This document shows positions 1-10,759 of a DNA stretch of 64,000 nt, piece after piece. Within the stretch, counting starts at the first letter, position 1. Every line of letters starts with the position of its first letter. Both the position numbers and the translations under genes were made by a program. Below the pieces are notes generated by a model. The model saw only the letters and a list, made by a program, of their open reading frames with translations. It did not search any database and was not told where the DNA came from. The DNA comes from Euglena gracilis (lineage: Eukaryota; Euglenida; Euglenophyceae; Euglenales): contig CP154955.1 in NCBI GenBank assembly GCA_039621445.1, forward strand, positions 44,291,540-44,355,539, given 5' to 3'.

Positions 1-639
1 GACCAGTGCGTCGGGGGCCGCATACCCACATGAGTCGGCAGAATTGAGGTGCCAACGTTTCCAAGCAGTCTGCACCTGAACAGCCGCACCTTTGGAAATC
101 ATCCAGAGATCAGACATCACGATTTTTTTTTAAGAACCTGGGGGTGTTCATTTTGTTGGCTGGAAAATATGCTGGATGCACCCCCCAGGGGTGAAGGGGG
201 GGGGTGCAGTCTGGCGAGCTGCTGGGTGCCACCCTGCTGGGTTTGAAATATACACCAAACCTTCAGCCAAACCCGCAGAAACTTTCAAAAACATCATTTT
301 GTTGATTTTTGACCTGTGTTTTCTAAAATCTTCAAAAATTTTCAATTTTTTTTTCAAAGTTTTCTAAAATCTTCGAAATTTTCAAATTGCGATGTGCGCA
401 GATAATTCGGCGAGCCCGGCTGTACTTAAACACATCTCCTGGGAGGCGGGTATCGATTGTATTGCCAGCTGTTCAGGACGAGGGGGAAAAGCACCACCAC
501 AGGTGGAACAAACCAGGGGGTGGGAAAACAAGGTAAGGTGGGGGAGGGTTGTTTGGAACGAGTGTACATTTCCAGCCAGAGACAATGGTTTATGCTGGGT
601 TGCAATTGGTTTTGGGTTAGGTGAGAAATACGGTCAGGG
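1..639. other. Non-coding flank 3' of the peptidase gene
   Basis: No supported gene. The stretch lies beyond the stop codon of the minus-strand peptidase gene and may hold its 3' UTR. It contains a C/G-run segment near 178-210 and an AT-rich stretch at 290-390 in which a TTCTAAAATCTTC-like word recurs. Short open frames here have no family resemblance. Confidence 0.5.
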
Positions 640-3600
640 TTAGGGGCGGTCTACGCAGCACCGCCACCCACCCCTCCCCTGGCGGCGCCCCTGGCCGAGG
701 TCCAGCAGCTTCTCGAGCAACTTGGCGCCGTCGTCGCGCAGCCCGCCGTGCTGGTACTCGTTGGTGATGAGCACCTTGGTCCCCGGCAGGCAGATATCGA
801 ACCCCCCGAGTGCCCTGAGGTACGTGCCTGGGATATAACCGCCTTCCTACCAGGGGTTTTTTTAAGACCGGGCGGGGAGGGGGGGTCCCCCCCCACCCAC
901 CCACCCCCGGGCCCCCCCGGGGGGGGGGGTCCCGGGGGACCCACAAAAAATGGCCTAAAATCGCGAAAGGAGCTAAAAATAGCATTTTTTTTTCGGCGCC
1001 TGCGGCGCCGAAAAGTTTTTCCCACCGCCCTATGGGGGGACCCCCCCCCCCCCCTCGGGGGGGCGGCCGGGCCCCCCCACCCTACCCCCCCCCCTCCCCC
1101 CCCCGGGGGTCCACGACTAAAAAAACCCCTGCTTCCTACACTGGGGTCGGGACTGCCAGCCTACAATTCAGCCTGGTCCCCAGCAGCTCCGCCGCCTCCA
1201 GTGCGAAGTCCCGCACAACGTACATGTCGTCGTAGTAAACCACGGCCGAGGTCGGTGACAGTCGGGCTTCCAACAGCGGGAGAGGGGATCAACGGCCTTT
1301 CAAAAATACTAAAAAATATATCTCAAAAAGATACAGGAAATGTTTTGCATAGGCAAACACGTACCACACATTATGCCACTAACGCACGCGTTCGCGCACA
1401 CAACGGCTGAAAAGGCCCGAAGCTGACATGACTTCATTAAGGGGACCCACTTAGGCCGTCAGGGACATCATCCCCAGCTGAGGCAGAAGCTGGCCTGTGG
1501 CGGGACGTTGCACCGGGCAAGCACATCGCTCGGCAGGGCTGCGGCCGTGGGTGACCATCCACCAGGGAAAAGTGGGGGCCCCAACGTCAACATGAGGGGC
1601 ATCACAGGCGCCACCTCAACTGGCGGCTGCGTCCCAGCGGCAAAACATGCAAACTGCGAGACGGTGTGCATCCTGTCGGAGGGGGGATCATGGGGATCAT
1701 GCATGCAACCAGCTGGGAGGCTGCAAGAGCACAGCAGTCCTGCGCGGGGTCGTACAGTGGCCCCCAGTCGGCCTTGGTGGCCAGGATATGGGCGGCGGCC
1801 TCCAGGGGCTTGAGGTTGGGGAAGCCATCTGTCTGGTCGAACATGAACGGGAACACCATCTCCCCGGTGAAGTACACCGGCGGCTCCTGACGATGACACA
1901 CAATGGATGACACAAAACACACATATGTATATATAATATATGTACATACACACACACACTCATATATATGTATATATATATATATATATAAAGTTTTGTG
2001 TGTGTGTGTTGTGTGTGGGTGTGTGTGTTTCAGCCCATTGTCAGTCATGCTGCGCTCTGTCCGATACACACATGTATATATCGCAACACACACATGCGTG
2101 ACGGTGTGCCGGGCAAAGCACACCTCCTCCAGCGCAAACGTATCGGCGGGGGACTTCTCAGACAGGCGTGCCACGTCGAAATACGGCGCAAACTCCGGCT
2201 CCTGCAGCACGCGCTCCGCGGCCCAGTTGGAGCACTTCTCCGCCTTGCGGGTGGACTCCATGTAGATGGCCTCGTGCAGGATGGCGTAGATGGGGTTCGT
2301 GTCGAAGTCCTGGAGATTCTCCAGCCCGACGAGGAACTCGAAGGAGAGGTGGTCGGTGCCTGCGCGTGCCCATCACACACGCAACTTCTCCTGAACCCCT
2401 TTTGTGGTACCTGTGACCGCACCATCGCACCTATTTAATGGCAAAACTGCGAGATTTGACGGCTTGATTTGAATAACAATCATTATAGCGATGATAATAC
2501 AAAATGGCCAAGATTTCTGTTATTGGCAAAAATGCAAATATTTCTTGAAAACGGAGGCAGAGCATCTTTTATCTTTTGTAAAAACAAAGGCTTCACACAC
2601 CTTCTGTGAAGGCGGACTCCAGTAAATAATACAGCGTCTCGAAGCCTGTCAAGGCCAAGGATGCAAGGGAAAGCTTGATGGGGGGTGGGGGTGGTCGGAC
2701 CCACCACCTAGGAAATGGGGGTGGCGGATCGACCTCCACCCACCCACCCATACACCCACCACACCAAAGCACAGCACAAGTAAAAATTGCTTCGGCCGGG
2801 AATTAAAAAGATTGACCCAAAAAATCGGCACCCCTGACAACATATATGAGCAATACGAGAAAGCCTAGTGGGGGGGCGAACCCCCTCCCCCACCAGGGTG
2901 AGGGTGGGTCCCACCCACTGCCCACGGGGTTTTGCAGGTTCCTGTACAGCCCTGGTCTTGGCGCCCAGCAGCAGCCCCAGCATCTGGTACCGTCGGCACG
3001 TGAGCCGGCCGCCGCGGGGTAGGGTCTGACCCAGCCCCTGGCCTCCCACACACGCAGCAACGCCCACAGCGCCGCCCGGCAGACTGGCTCGGGTGCTTAA
3101 GCACCGCCGAGTTTGGCTGCCTGGCGCAGAACCTAAACCCCCCCAGATGACACCCCCCCCCCCCGGTGTGTCATTTGGGCACCCGAGCTGGGGCCCCAGG
3201 GGGGGGTGTTGTTTGGGAGGGGGTTTAATTTGGGGGGTCGCATTGCACGTGACTGGAGTTCTGATGCAAAAGACAAAGCATTGGGTCCCTTTCTCAAAGG
3301 AGAAGCTTCTGGATGTGTTGGGATGAGAGCGGGATTGAAGACTAGATCCCGGCCCTGCGAGGCCAACTTCCCACGTTCCCCGCACCGAAACATGTGCCAC
3401 CCCCTAAACACACATAAACCCTCTATGTCTAGAACGTGGGTTTGGCAGGGGGTGGTCGTTAACAGCTGGTATGGAGGGCAACCTTCCCCCATCCCCTCCA
3501 GGGGGGTTGTCAGAAGGCGGGGCGAGCACATTGGCCAGACGACTGCGCGGGGGGGACTTGCGCAGGATGCGGAGGATGGCGTTGGTGAGGGCGGCGGCCG

Positions 3601-6600
3601 GGGGGTAGCGGTAGAAGAACTGCCGGTTCTTGGCGATGGTGACGCGGCAGGTGGACCGCGGCGGGGGTCGGGGCACGCCGGATGATGATGGTTTGAGCGG
3701 TTCCGCCAGACCAAAGCCTGAACCCAACGTTGAACGCACACGAGCCACGTTTATTGAGCATTGCGCTCGACCTTTTTCTTGATATTGCGCAACCTGCAAA
3801 GCAAACAAAGGAACGCAGGCTGACAGACCGATGGCAGAGCAAAGACGGGCACAGACATGGATGAGCCAGCGTGCACGGGGCCGCGACCGCTGAAGTTGAT
3901 ACACGTTCTGCTGCGTGCCTCATTGCACAGCAGCCCCGGCCCCCGGCGGTACACGTCCTCGATGGACCGCAGCAGGGGGGGTAGTCCACCGGTGAAGAGG
4001 CCCTGCGTGACGCTGGAGGGGAAGAGCGAGAGGTGGGGGCAGGGAGGTCCAGGCAGATGAGCCCACACCCGGTGGAATGACGTGAACCTTGCTTTGCAAG
4101 CGCGGAAAAACTAGAGAAGATGTATAATAGACTGGATTAACATGGGTACAGTTTGGGGGCGTTGTTTGGAGATTGCCCCTCTGCGGGAATTGGTCAAATG
4201 ACAATAATTACAAGAATAGTCGCCCAGTTTTTTGGCATGGGCCACCAAATCCATTATTGGGGTCAGGGTCATCACTGTCCACCCCCATGACGTTGCCCAT
4301 TGGAAAATTCCCTGGTAAATACATCAATGCTGCCAAGATGCCAAAAAGTTCTTTGCACGCCAACTCAGTGGGTCTGGCTCAGTATGACAAATCAGCGGGC
4401 ACGAGCCCGGTGGCAACAGGGGAAGGTGCCCTCCTCATAGGCGTAGAAACAGTCCCTGGGGAGGGGGGGTTTGAATGGATGCACAAGTGATTCTTCTTTG
4501 CAGTGCTGCGGCAATGATCGGCTGTGCGAATCAACCACCCCACCCACACGGTGGATTGGCGGGGAGTGGGGGGCGCCCTGGGGAGGTGACGAGGCAGAAG
4601 CCGCCGAAGGACTGGCCCAGCACCGTCAGCCCGCTGTCCGGTGCGATGATGGTGCGCAGCAGCTCCAGATCCCGCACGATGCTGTCCGCCCGGAAGAAGC
4701 TCAGCGCGCGGGTCCCTGGGTTGGGGGGTTGGGGGAAGTGAATCAAGCTTGACCTCCTTGTAGAAAACAAAACAGAACCGGGGGGAAACAGCTCCTGTTT
4801 GTCAAGAAAAATACAAAAAAATAACGCCCAAAGGTTACCCTGGTTGCTGGAAAGTCAAAAAAAGGTCACGGAATTAAGCTTCAGGAGTATTTGCAATAAC
4901 AATTTTTTCTATAGTTTGTCATAAAATGCACGAGAAAATTTCCTTCCTGAGAAGATGAGGTGGGGTAAGATGAGATGAGGCACGGCCAGTCAGAAATGGG
5001 CAAACACTTGTGTCCGTAGATGTGGTTAATAAGACATGAGGAAACTGCTGCGGAGCAGGTGAAAATTCCGCAGATAGCATTTGGTGGGAGGCTTTGCCAA
5101 TGCTTCGGTGGAGAGAGAAATACCGCTGGCTGCGCTTCAGAATTATCCCAAATCGGCCACCGTCCAAATGAGAAACAGGGTCAAAATGAAAACCTGGGCA
5201 TGATTACATTCTGCAAACAACACTGCAAAAAACCTCAAATGGGGGGAAAAGCTGGTACAGTCAGCAACCTCTCTGCCGAGTATACCCTGCTCGTCTCTCT
5301 TTGGATATCTAGATGAGTACACACACCAGATGGGTGAGAACACAAGACGGTGGTTTACCATAATCCGGGAGCAGCATTCCAGACCACCCCCCGCCTCCAG
5401 GGACCCAGGCAGGTACTCCGCCTGCTCCTCCGGCGAGCCCAGGCGGCGCAGGCCATGAAGGGTTACCGGGGTGGAGAGGCCCGTGCCCCGCTGGTCGAAC
5501 AGCAGCACGCGGTGCGTCTGGAGCGCCTTGCCCACCCACCCGCCCCGGTCGAAGGGCCGCGGGGCGGGGTAGCCGGGGCCCCCCTGACGGCAGGGGGGCC
5601 TCCCGAGAGACGTTCTTTTTTGCTTCTTTTTGCTTTTCTTTTTTGTTTTCTTCGTTTTTCTTTTCCAGGACTGTGGGGGTCAGCACCCCCCAATGAGGCC
5701 CTTCGAGAGGGTTCAGCCACGTTTTCCAGCCTCTGATCTGGACCCCACCCCAGGGGGGTCTCGAAGCGATACTTCGCTGGACGAAGGCAAAATGGGCCCA
5801 CTCCCAGACAGATATCTCCGCGGTCCACTGTGAATGATGCATTTTCCAAGCTCTCATCGAAACCGTTCTGACCCTTGCGAAGTGTGAGGCACAGGCTTAG
5901 CAAATGCGGGGAAATGATGGGCTGGGGCAGATGCAGCTCTCCTGGATAAGGGGTGGATTGAACACCCTGCCCCCCTCCCCCCATGCAAGGCGAAGAAACG
6001 AGGTCTGTTTGCGGCACACAATGAGCCCGGACCTCAACCCGATCGAGCACCTGTGGGTGCTTGTGCTCGCAAAGCTCGAAGGATGTGGTTTCCCTAACCG
6101 AAACGAACTTTGGGCAGCTCTGCAGCATGTTTTTGCTGACATTTCTGCCGAACAAACTCGAGTTTTATGCTCGTCGATGCCCAGCCACCTTGCTGCTGTG
6201 GTCGACGCTGATGGTGGTCCCACCCGTTACTGACAGGCCCCCCACGGCCCTAGGCCATCCGTTGGATGGTACTGGGTACACTTTATACGTGCCGCACATT
6301 GAAGCCTCCTGATATTGCAACAATTTGAAAGGCCTTTGCAACTCGCAGATGGTCTCCGGGGGATAAGCATTTTAGGGTGTCCCACTATTTAGTTTCCCTG
6401 GACCGTCCCACTATTTAATTTACCTACTGTCCTTTGGAGGCTTAATTTTTTGGGCAATGTGCCATTATTGCACTGATTGGGAGGGGCAATGGCCCAGAAT
6501 GGGTGAGTGGGTGGCGGACACGTACGCAGAAATGTAGCCATCCCTCCCCCAAAGGTCCCCTTGGGTGCAGAAAGACCAGGATGGGCTTACTGGACTCGTC

Positions 6601-7229
6601 GTTGCCGGGGTACTTGGTGAGGAGGCGGTAGAAGAGCTGCGGGCAGGGCCGCCCGGGAAAGCCGGGCTTGCTGGTGGGTGCCCCCAGCCCCGATCCATGG
6701 GCTCACTGCGTGGGGTTGGGGGGAAGCCTTTGGGGGGCCCACGGGGAGGGGTCCCCTCCACCCACCCACCCCCTGGGGGCCCCCCGGGGGGGGGTCCGGG
6801 GGACCCACTCACTTTCCCCCGAAAATGGCCGAATGCAAAAAACACTAAAATAGCACCATTTTCAAAAAAATTTGGTGCCTTCGGCCCACCCACCCACCCA
6901 CCCACCAACCCACCCACCCCCCCCCCCGGGGTCCAATACTAAAACAAACACCTGCAGCCCATGTGTGATTCACCCAGCCATGTCCCGCCTGCGGTGCCTC
7001 TTCTCCCCACCCCTCCGCCATGGCAATCACACTCTGCCCGGCGCGGGTCACCTCAGAAACGGTTGGTGGAGTGGCCAGGGGGGTAGCTGGGACCCCCGGG
7101 CCGCCCAGGCTGGATGGTGCCGCGGCCCGGGTTGCTGTGGTCGAGGGGCACAGCGAGGGTGTAGGACTCCGCATTGAGGCACTGCGGGAGGACGATGCTG
7201 CCCGTGATGCGGGGGGCAGCGAACGACAT
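640..7229 (-). CDS. Proline iminopeptidase (prolyl aminopeptidase)-type serine peptidase, multi-exon gene
   Basis: Alpha/beta hydrolase that removes N-terminal proline from peptides (family S33 type). Exons, 5' to 3': ~7229-7100 (ATG at 7229, VPLDHSNPG), 6636-~6565 (LLTKYPGND, PILVFLH), 5583-~5395 (GGPGYPAPRP, LLFDQRGTGLS), ~4722-4590 (FFRADSIVRD, nucleophile elbow GQSFGGF), 4002-~3930 (LFTGGLPPL), ~3665-3545 (NRQFFYRYPP), 3025-~2952 (LPRGGRLT), 2645-2601 (GFETLYYLLES), 2359-2124 (DHLSFEFLVGLEN), 1886-~1745 (VYFTGEMVFPFMFD), 1266-1173 (VYYDDMYVVRDF) and 814-640 (LITNEYQHGGLRDDG, stop TAA). The 2645-2601 to 2359-2124 junction keeps phase (G|GC), and 2124 to 1886 is phase 0. Family knowledge puts the triad at Ser of GQSFGG, Asp of YYDDMYV and His of EYQHGG; all are present. 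The order is collinear with the whole family, with no break seen. Exact edges of the first, second and sixth exons are unsure. Cytosolic location is inferred from the lack of a signal peptide. Confidence 0.92.
851..1131. mobile_element. hAT-type MITE with exact 8-bp target duplication
   Basis: 281-bp element. Its left end CAGGGGTTTTTTTAAG is inverted at the right end as ACTAAAAAAACCCCTG. The 8-bp word CTTCCTAC flanks it on both sides (843-850 and 1132-1139), which is the target duplication size of hAT transposons. Inside are long C and G runs, an A-rich core AAAATGGCCTAAAATCG, and a GC palindrome around CGGCGCC. It codes for nothing and sits in the last intron of the peptidase gene. Sister copies occur at 9147, 37018, 38973 and 53036. 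Confidence 0.88.
1915..2035. repeat. TA/CA/TG compound microsatellite
   Basis: Alternating purine-pyrimidine tract of TATATA, CACACA and TGTGTG words in an intron of the peptidase gene, just upstream (in gene sense) of the exon starting at 1886. Confidence 0.85.
2124..2359 (-). CDS. Peptidase exon with exact splice sites
   Basis: Acceptor CGCGCAG ends just before 2359 and donor GAG|GTGTGC lies at 2124. The 236-bp exon reads TDHLSFEFLVGLEN, then IYAILHEAIYMES, then CSNWAAERVL. Both junctions hold phase with the neighbouring exons, which makes this the best-resolved part of the gene model. It belongs to the cap and substrate-binding part of the hydrolase. Confidence 0.85.
2655..2925. repeat. 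Diverged C/G-run element in an intron
   Basis: A block of G-rich and C-rich runs (GGACCCACC, CCACCCACCC) around an A-rich middle, with the same layout as the hAT-type MITEs but without recognisable ends. Probably an old, truncated copy of one of these families. It lies in the intron before the exon that ends at 2645. Confidence 0.45.
4590..4722 (-). CDS. Peptidase exon carrying the catalytic serine elbow
   Basis: The exon reads FFRADSIVRDLELLR and then VLGQSFGGFCLVTS. The G-Q-S-F-G-G segment is the nucleophile elbow of the proline iminopeptidase family, where the usual text is FRADxIVxDxE followed by GQSFGGF. Two acceptors are possible, CAACCCAG or the closer GCGCTGAG; the second gives the better family fit. 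Confidence 0.85.
5904..6233 (+). pseudogene. C-terminal remnant of a Tc1/mariner transposase
   Basis: From about 6018 the plus-strand frame reads MSPDLNPIEHLW, then NRNELWAALQ, then SMPSHLAAVVDADGG and TRY with a stop. This is the classic Tc1-like C-terminus: the block holding the third catalytic acid region (SPDLNPIEHxW) followed by SMPxRLxAVIxAxGGxTRY. The N-terminal DNA-binding domain and the first two catalytic acids are missing, so the copy is dead. It lies inside an intron of the minus-strand peptidase gene, in opposite orientation. Confidence 0.88.
6705..6954. mobile_element. hAT-type MITE copy, 5' end degraded
   Basis: C/G-run block with the shared core ACTTTCCCCCGAAAATGGCC and the right terminus TACTAAAACAAACACCTG, a diverged form of the terminal repeat seen at 1131. 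The left terminus is not recognisable. It lies in the first intron region of the peptidase gene. Confidence 0.65.
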
Positions 7230-7388
7230 CCGAGGGGAGGCGCAGGCCTGTGAGGTGTGGGGCGGCACTGGCCGGGGGTCGCTGGCAGCGGTGAAGGCCA
7301 GCCGCGGGGGGGCAAACCTATCGGGAGACCAGCTGTGGAACACCGGCGGACCGTGAAACAGCCGTGCCCAGTACTTTGGGTTCCTGGG

Positions 7389-8568
7389 GGATGCTTTCGC
7401 ACCGTGTGCACTGCGTGCACCAGATGCACCATGCGCGTCACCGCGTGCGTCGTGTGCTCCGCTTGGCAACAAGTGAAACGCATCACGTACAACCTTAAAT
7501 TCCTTTTGAGAGAAAACACCTCCCGCGAAAACACCCATCATTTGCAATATTGCAACAAAGAAAAAATTTTGGGTGATGTTGGTCATTTTAGGTGTTTTTT
7601 TTGCCCAAATCGGCTGGTTTTGTCGCCACATCTCGCCGAGTCTGCACCAATGGCCATTGCATCTGTGCAAGTGGCCACAAAATGGCCAAAAACGAAAGGG
7701 AAAAAAAGCCAAACCTGGCCAAAAGCAGTGAAAGTTGCTTAAAATGGACACAAATGAGTAAAAACGGCCACAAGCAGACAAAATTGGTGGGAAAAAATGG
7801 GCCAAAAACACCTGGATTATGGCCAAAAGTAGTAGAAACTGCCAAAAGCAGCTGAAAATGCCGGGGGAAAAGGCATGGTTGCAAAATGCTGCTGAATTCT
7901 GAGTGAGCCACAAAGAGTTGTCAAAAATCGGGAGGAAATCAAATGGTCTTGATCACTCGCAATTTCATTGGGCAAACCCATGAGACAAATGCACTTTTCT
8001 ACCCACCCACTCAAGAAAACCCATCCATCCCGAGGTCACATGGGTGTTAAACGAATCTATGGCTTAGACACAGAGTCGCTGTGTGCACTGCCAACGGCGT
8101 GTCGCAGGTGGGGGAACATCGCCCATTCAGTCCTGCCCCGGCTTATCGTGGCGGTGGGGCTGTCGGTAGCTGAGCCCGAATTCGATGGCGTGAGGGTGGC
8201 GGTTCGCGATACTGTGCAGGGAGGGCTGCGCTCACATTTCGTGCTGCAGATGCCGAAGGCACACGGACACCGACAAAAAGAGAGAATGACTCATGGCGGA
8301 CAGCGGACACACGTCAAAATTGGGTGGCAAGCCTTCCATTGATTGGTCGAAAGCAAACCTTGTATTTTATGGACCCGAAACAGGCCCTGAACACCCTGAA
8401 CTTAATGATTACGCAGGTGCAAAACATGGACCACCACTGCCAAACCTCATGTTGTCAACCCTGCTTTCTGGCATGGAATGGCTACGATGTACCCAAATGG
8501 GATTTTTCTCACGCGGTGCACGCGGTGTGCCATGCGGTGCACGCAGTGCACGAGGTGTGAAAGCATCC
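7389..8568. mobile_element. 1.18-kb element bounded by ~60-bp inverted repeats
   Basis: The left end reads GGATGCTTTCGCACC, then GTGCACTGCGTGCAC. The right end carries the reverse complement, GTGCACGCAGTGCAC and then GGTGTGAAAGCATCC. Similarity extends over about 60 bp on each side. The interior holds a run of TGGCCAAAA-like words (about 7660-7865). A plus-strand open frame at 7968-8342 has some protein-like text (LPRLIVAVGLSVAEPEF) but matches nothing I recognise. No target duplication is clear. Confidence 0.6.
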
Positions 8569-9146
8569 TGGCGAAGAGTGGAGGGAGGTGGCACGGCCAC
8601 TGATGATCCTGTCCAAAAAAAATTACCCCAGACGACGTAGCCCAAGCCATTTAAAGATGGCTCGTGTTTTGGTCACTTCCAGCTGCAACATAATTTGGAT
8701 CGCTGACAACGTCCCCTGGACGAATTTGCACCTCTTTTTGCCCTCCAGACTGTGCTTCTTCCAAAAAAAAAGTATCAAAAGCTGGCCTGTGTCACTTCAT
8801 TGGTGAATTTTTCAGGTAGGGGGAATATAAGAAAAGAAAAATATGCGCCCAGCCGTTTCCACATTGCACTTCTCTTCAGTTCTTTGACATGGCAGGGGAA
8901 GACAACATGCGTGCACCAACGCAGGAGTGACATTCACACAATACATCGGAGAGAGAGTGGATCGCTGCGACAACGGAAGAGGGCGGAGGTCGAAATGGTG
9001 TGGAATACACTGCAACCCCACTCCGCATCCACAGCGGCATGGGGGGGGAGACGAGGCAGGGCGAGGGGGGCTTGCTTGCGGCAACGGAGGCTACAGCACC
9101 ACCGACAGCTGGGGCGGGAGGCTGGGGATGGTCGGGGGGCTGGGGC

Positions 9147-9366
9147 CAGGGGTTTTTTTAAGCGGGGGGGGGGGGGGGGGGGCCCCCCGCGCCCCCACCC
9201 CCCCTGGGGGGGGCCCGCCCGGGGGGGGGGGGTCCCGGGGGACCCACAAAAAATGGCCGAAAAATCGCGAAAAGTGCTAAAAATAGAATTTTTTCGGCGC
9301 CTGCGGCGCCGAAAAGTATATCCCACCCCCCTCCGGGGGGGACCCCCCCCCCCGAGGGGGGGACCA
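9147..9366. mobile_element. hAT-type MITE copy, 3' end lost
   Basis: The left end CAGGGGTTTTTTTAAG is intact, and the core AAAATGGCCGAAAAATCGCG and the CGGCGCC palindrome follow. The right terminus is missing: after GAGGGGGGGACCACC the sequence passes straight into the duplicated unit that starts near 9371. Confidence 0.75.
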
Positions 9367-9370
9367 CCTT

Positions 9371-10740
9371 TTGAACATTCTTTAATTTTCATACACAAAT
9401 TTAATTTGCTGCTCATTTCAGTTATTTCACATTTACACACCAGCCCAAATCCACTTCACTCTGGACCCCCAAATATCTGAATAGAAACCCATTGTGGTGG
9501 AACCCCACACAAAACAAAAAAAAACAAAGAAAATATCTCCCGGATACCGGGAAAGAAGAAAGGGGGGAGAAACCTTTTCGGGAAAATAAATTTTCTCAGC
9601 GCCTCCCAGCCCCCCAGCCTGCTCCCTGGTTTAAGCACACGGGGCCCATGTTCTCCCATCCGCTCATATGTGGCAGCTGTGCATGCCCCCATCTCCCTCC
9701 AGACCGCGGTGAGGCACAGCTCTTTCCATGGTTTGTCGCATTGCATATGCTGTTTTATCTCAAGCCTGATATCCGCATACCAATGTATTTTGTGTGCACA
9801 GGCCAATTCATAATTCCTGGTTTCCTTTTGCTGCCTCTTGGACCTTTAATCTTGGACCAGTCACCATGGGCCTGACACCGTGTTCCTGCCAGCCCCGCCG
9901 CCCCCTCTCCCCCAGCTCACCCACCCCCCTCCCGCAAGCATGGTGGCCGACCCTCCCCCTCCGCCACCCCCGCCCAGCACCCAGGAGCCCTGCCCCGGTT
10001 CTGCCTCCACCCACTACCCACCCCACCCACCCACCCATCCTTTAAGTATCTGGGAAACTCTTCCCCTGCTTTGTCTAAATTTCGTTCAGGCTGCTGAAGT
10101 GCAACCACCTAACTGCAACAGTCCTTTGAACACTCCCTTAATTTTCGCCCATAAATTTCACCAGAATTTATTTTGCAGCTCATCTCAGTCATATCACATT
10201 GACTCACCAGTCGGCAGCTCAAGTGCTCTTCGCTGCGAACCCCCAAAATTCCGAGGATAACCCCACTGTGGTAGAAACCCAAATAAAATATGAAGAACAC
10301 CATTGCCAAATTTCAAAAGAACGGAGAAATTGTGTGTGTGTGTGTGCGTGTGTGCGTGTGTGTGTGTTTGCGTGTGTGTGTGCACGCGCGTGCGTGTGTG
10401 CGTGCAGGTTGCGTGTGGGTGTGGGTGTGTGTGTGTGTGTGTGGGTGTGGATTTGTGGGTGTGGGTGTGTGTGCGTACAGGCGTACCCAGCGGGAACACG
10501 CCGGGGAAGCGAATTTTCCTCAACGCATCCTGCACCCCCAGCCCATCCTCCATTCTCATGACATTCAGACCATTTTCCTCGCCCCCTGCCCCCTCCGGGC
10601 CGCAGTGGGTCACAGCTCTCTCCGCAGCTTGAATTTGTGCTGGTTTCCCTCACGACCCAAAATCACATGCCATCGTTTTTCTTTTTACATGCACCATCCA
10701 ATTCATGGTTTCCTCTGCTGCCTCACACAATTTTGAACCC
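9371..10740. repeat. Diverged tandem duplication, period about 750 bp
   Basis: Unit one (about 9371-9860) and unit two (about 10121-10740) share a series of words in the same order: TTTGAACA, TTAATTTTC, GCTCATTTCAGT versus GCTCATCTCAGT, AACCCATTGTGG versus AACCCCACTGTGG, then CACAGCTCT, CCAATTCAT and GGTTTCCT. The second unit is lengthened by a TG microsatellite. Its tail grades into the 45-bp satellite that follows. Confidence 0.65.
10331..10480. repeat. TG microsatellite
   Basis: About 150 bp of TG with CG interruptions. It produces long Val/Cys or His/Thr frames that are not genes. Confidence 0.95.
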
Positions 10741-10759
10741 TCCCCTGAGAACTTTAACC

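Noticed and set aside
10290-10736. ORFs rich in Val/Cys (plus) and His/Thr (minus)
   Set aside because: Translation of the TG tract. The same applies at 16.8, 26.8-27.3, 29.8, 36.4 and 55.5 kb.
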